A model generated the notes under the pieces. That model ran no database searches. It was not told where the DNA came from and was given only the letters and a program-made list of their open reading frames with translations. Positions 63,503 to 64,000 of a DNA stretch of 64,000 nt are shown here, one piece after another. The position numbers and the translations under genes are program-made. The first letter of the stretch is position 1. The number at the start of each line of letters is the position of its first letter. This stretch comes from Xanthomonas melonis (GTDB lineage Bacteria; Pseudomonadota; Gammaproteobacteria; Xanthomonadales; Xanthomonadaceae). The stretch lies in assembly GCF_020783655.1 (NCBI RefSeq), contig NZ_JAJGQH010000004.1, positions 124,001 through 188,000 of the forward strand, in the 5' to 3' direction.

Positions 63503-64000
63503 TCATCGCTGGTCATGGGCTGGCGGGGCGGCGGATGGCGCCAGTAGTTGTTCGGCCAGCCCGCGGTAGATCGGGGTCTTGCAGACCAGACCGGACACCG
63601 CGCGGGCGATCAGCACCGTGGCCAGGATCGGCAGCAGCATCTGCCCGGTGTCGGTGAGCTCCAGCGAAATCACTGCCGAGGTCAGCGGCGCCTGGGTCAC
63701 CCCGGTCAGATAGGCGCACATTCCCAGCAACACGAAGGTGCGCGGGTCCACGCCCGGCATCAGCGCCGACAGGTTGTGGCCGATCCCGGCTCCCACCGCC
63801 AGGGCCGGCGAGAACAGGCCGCCCGGGATGCCTGCCAGGTACGACACCAGGTTGGCGAAAAGCTTCATCAGGCCGAACTCATGGCCGACCTGCGCATGCC
63901 CCTGTACCAGGCTGCGCGCCTGTTCGTAGCCGGTGCCGAAGGCGCCTTGCCCGAACACCAGCGCCAATCCGACCAGCGCCAGCCCGCACGCGGCGGCCAG
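63503..64000 (-). CDS. ClC-family chloride channel/antiporter, C-terminal part (continues beyond the window)
   Basis: About 165 residues of the C-terminal end of a ClC protein; the reading frame stays open to the window edge, so the start is not seen. The selectivity-filter motif GIPGGLFSPALAVGAGIG and the following MCAYLTGVTQAPLTSAVISLELTDT are diagnostic of the family, whose members exchange chloride and protons or conduct chloride across the inner membrane. No CBS domain follows; the protein ends soon after LLPILATVLIARAVSG. It converges with the THX gene. Confidence 0.9.
   Translation of the reverse strand: MAAACGLALVGLALVFGQGAFGTGYEQARSLVQGHAQVGHEFGLMKLFANLVSYLAGIPGGLFSPALAVGAGIGHNLSALMPGVDPRTFVLLGMCAYLTGVTQAPLTSAVISLELTDTGQMLLPILATVLIARAVSGLVCKTPIYRGLAEQLLAPSAAPPAHDQR

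Overview
The window is a stretch of Xanthomonas chromosome (Gammaproteobacteria, Lysobacterales). The basis is high G+C codon use, a Xanthomonadales-type T4SS effector with its XVIPCD tail and Gln-rich end, a Zur/ZnuD pair, a CreBCD locus and close-packed operons of the kind found in plant-associated xanthomonads. No rRNA, tRNA, insertion sequence, prophage or CRISPR array was seen. The genus call is inference from protein families; the species cannot be fixed by eye.

Layout. 0-5 kb: an LpxO-like dioxygenase, an OmpR-type response regulator overlapping its histidine kinase, and a Cache-GGDEF diguanylate cyclase. 5-12 kb: an MDR oxidoreductase, then a PaoABC-type molybdenum aldehyde oxidoreductase with XdhC-like and MocA-like maturation genes. 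12-18 kb: small proteins, a DUF819 membrane protein, a lipoprotein/phospholipase pair that looks like an X-T4SS immunity/effector unit, and a HAD phosphatase. 17.5-18.3 kb: a gene-free block with two copies of a nested palindromic repeat and a 69-bp tandem repeat. 18-28 kb: cstA-ybdD, two pirins, endonuclease V, gpmA and a PepO-type lipoprotein peptidase.

28-37 kb holds a chemotaxis operon on the minus strand in the order STAS, cheA, MCP with three tandem 90-residue repeats, cheW, EAL-type response regulator, cheR, cheB. A sigma-28-like promoter sits ahead of it, and no cheY lies inside it. 37-44 kb: mfd, a third copy of the palindromic repeat, a GNAT enzyme and rlmJ. 43-48 kb: creB-creC-creD with a near-perfect cre tag before creD. 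48-53 kb: GNAT, nitrilase-family, DUF3616, gltX, zur and an AraC regulator. 54-57 kb: a kexin-like subtilase followed one base later by a small secreted protein. 57-62.5 kb: two TonB-dependent receptors, the second ZnuD-like. It is divergent from a MerC-like gene, and the shared intergenic region carries Zur-box-like sequences. The window ends with the ribosomal protein THX gene and the C-terminal part of a ClC chloride channel.

How genes work together. Zur (52 kb) probably controls the ZnuD/MerC pair (62 kb). CreBC probably controls creD. The chemotaxis operon is probably read as part of the flagellar regulon. The Pao genes form one functional block in which C-terminal subunits need cofactor maturation by the two downstream genes. 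The effector/immunity pair depends on an X-T4SS that must be encoded elsewhere.
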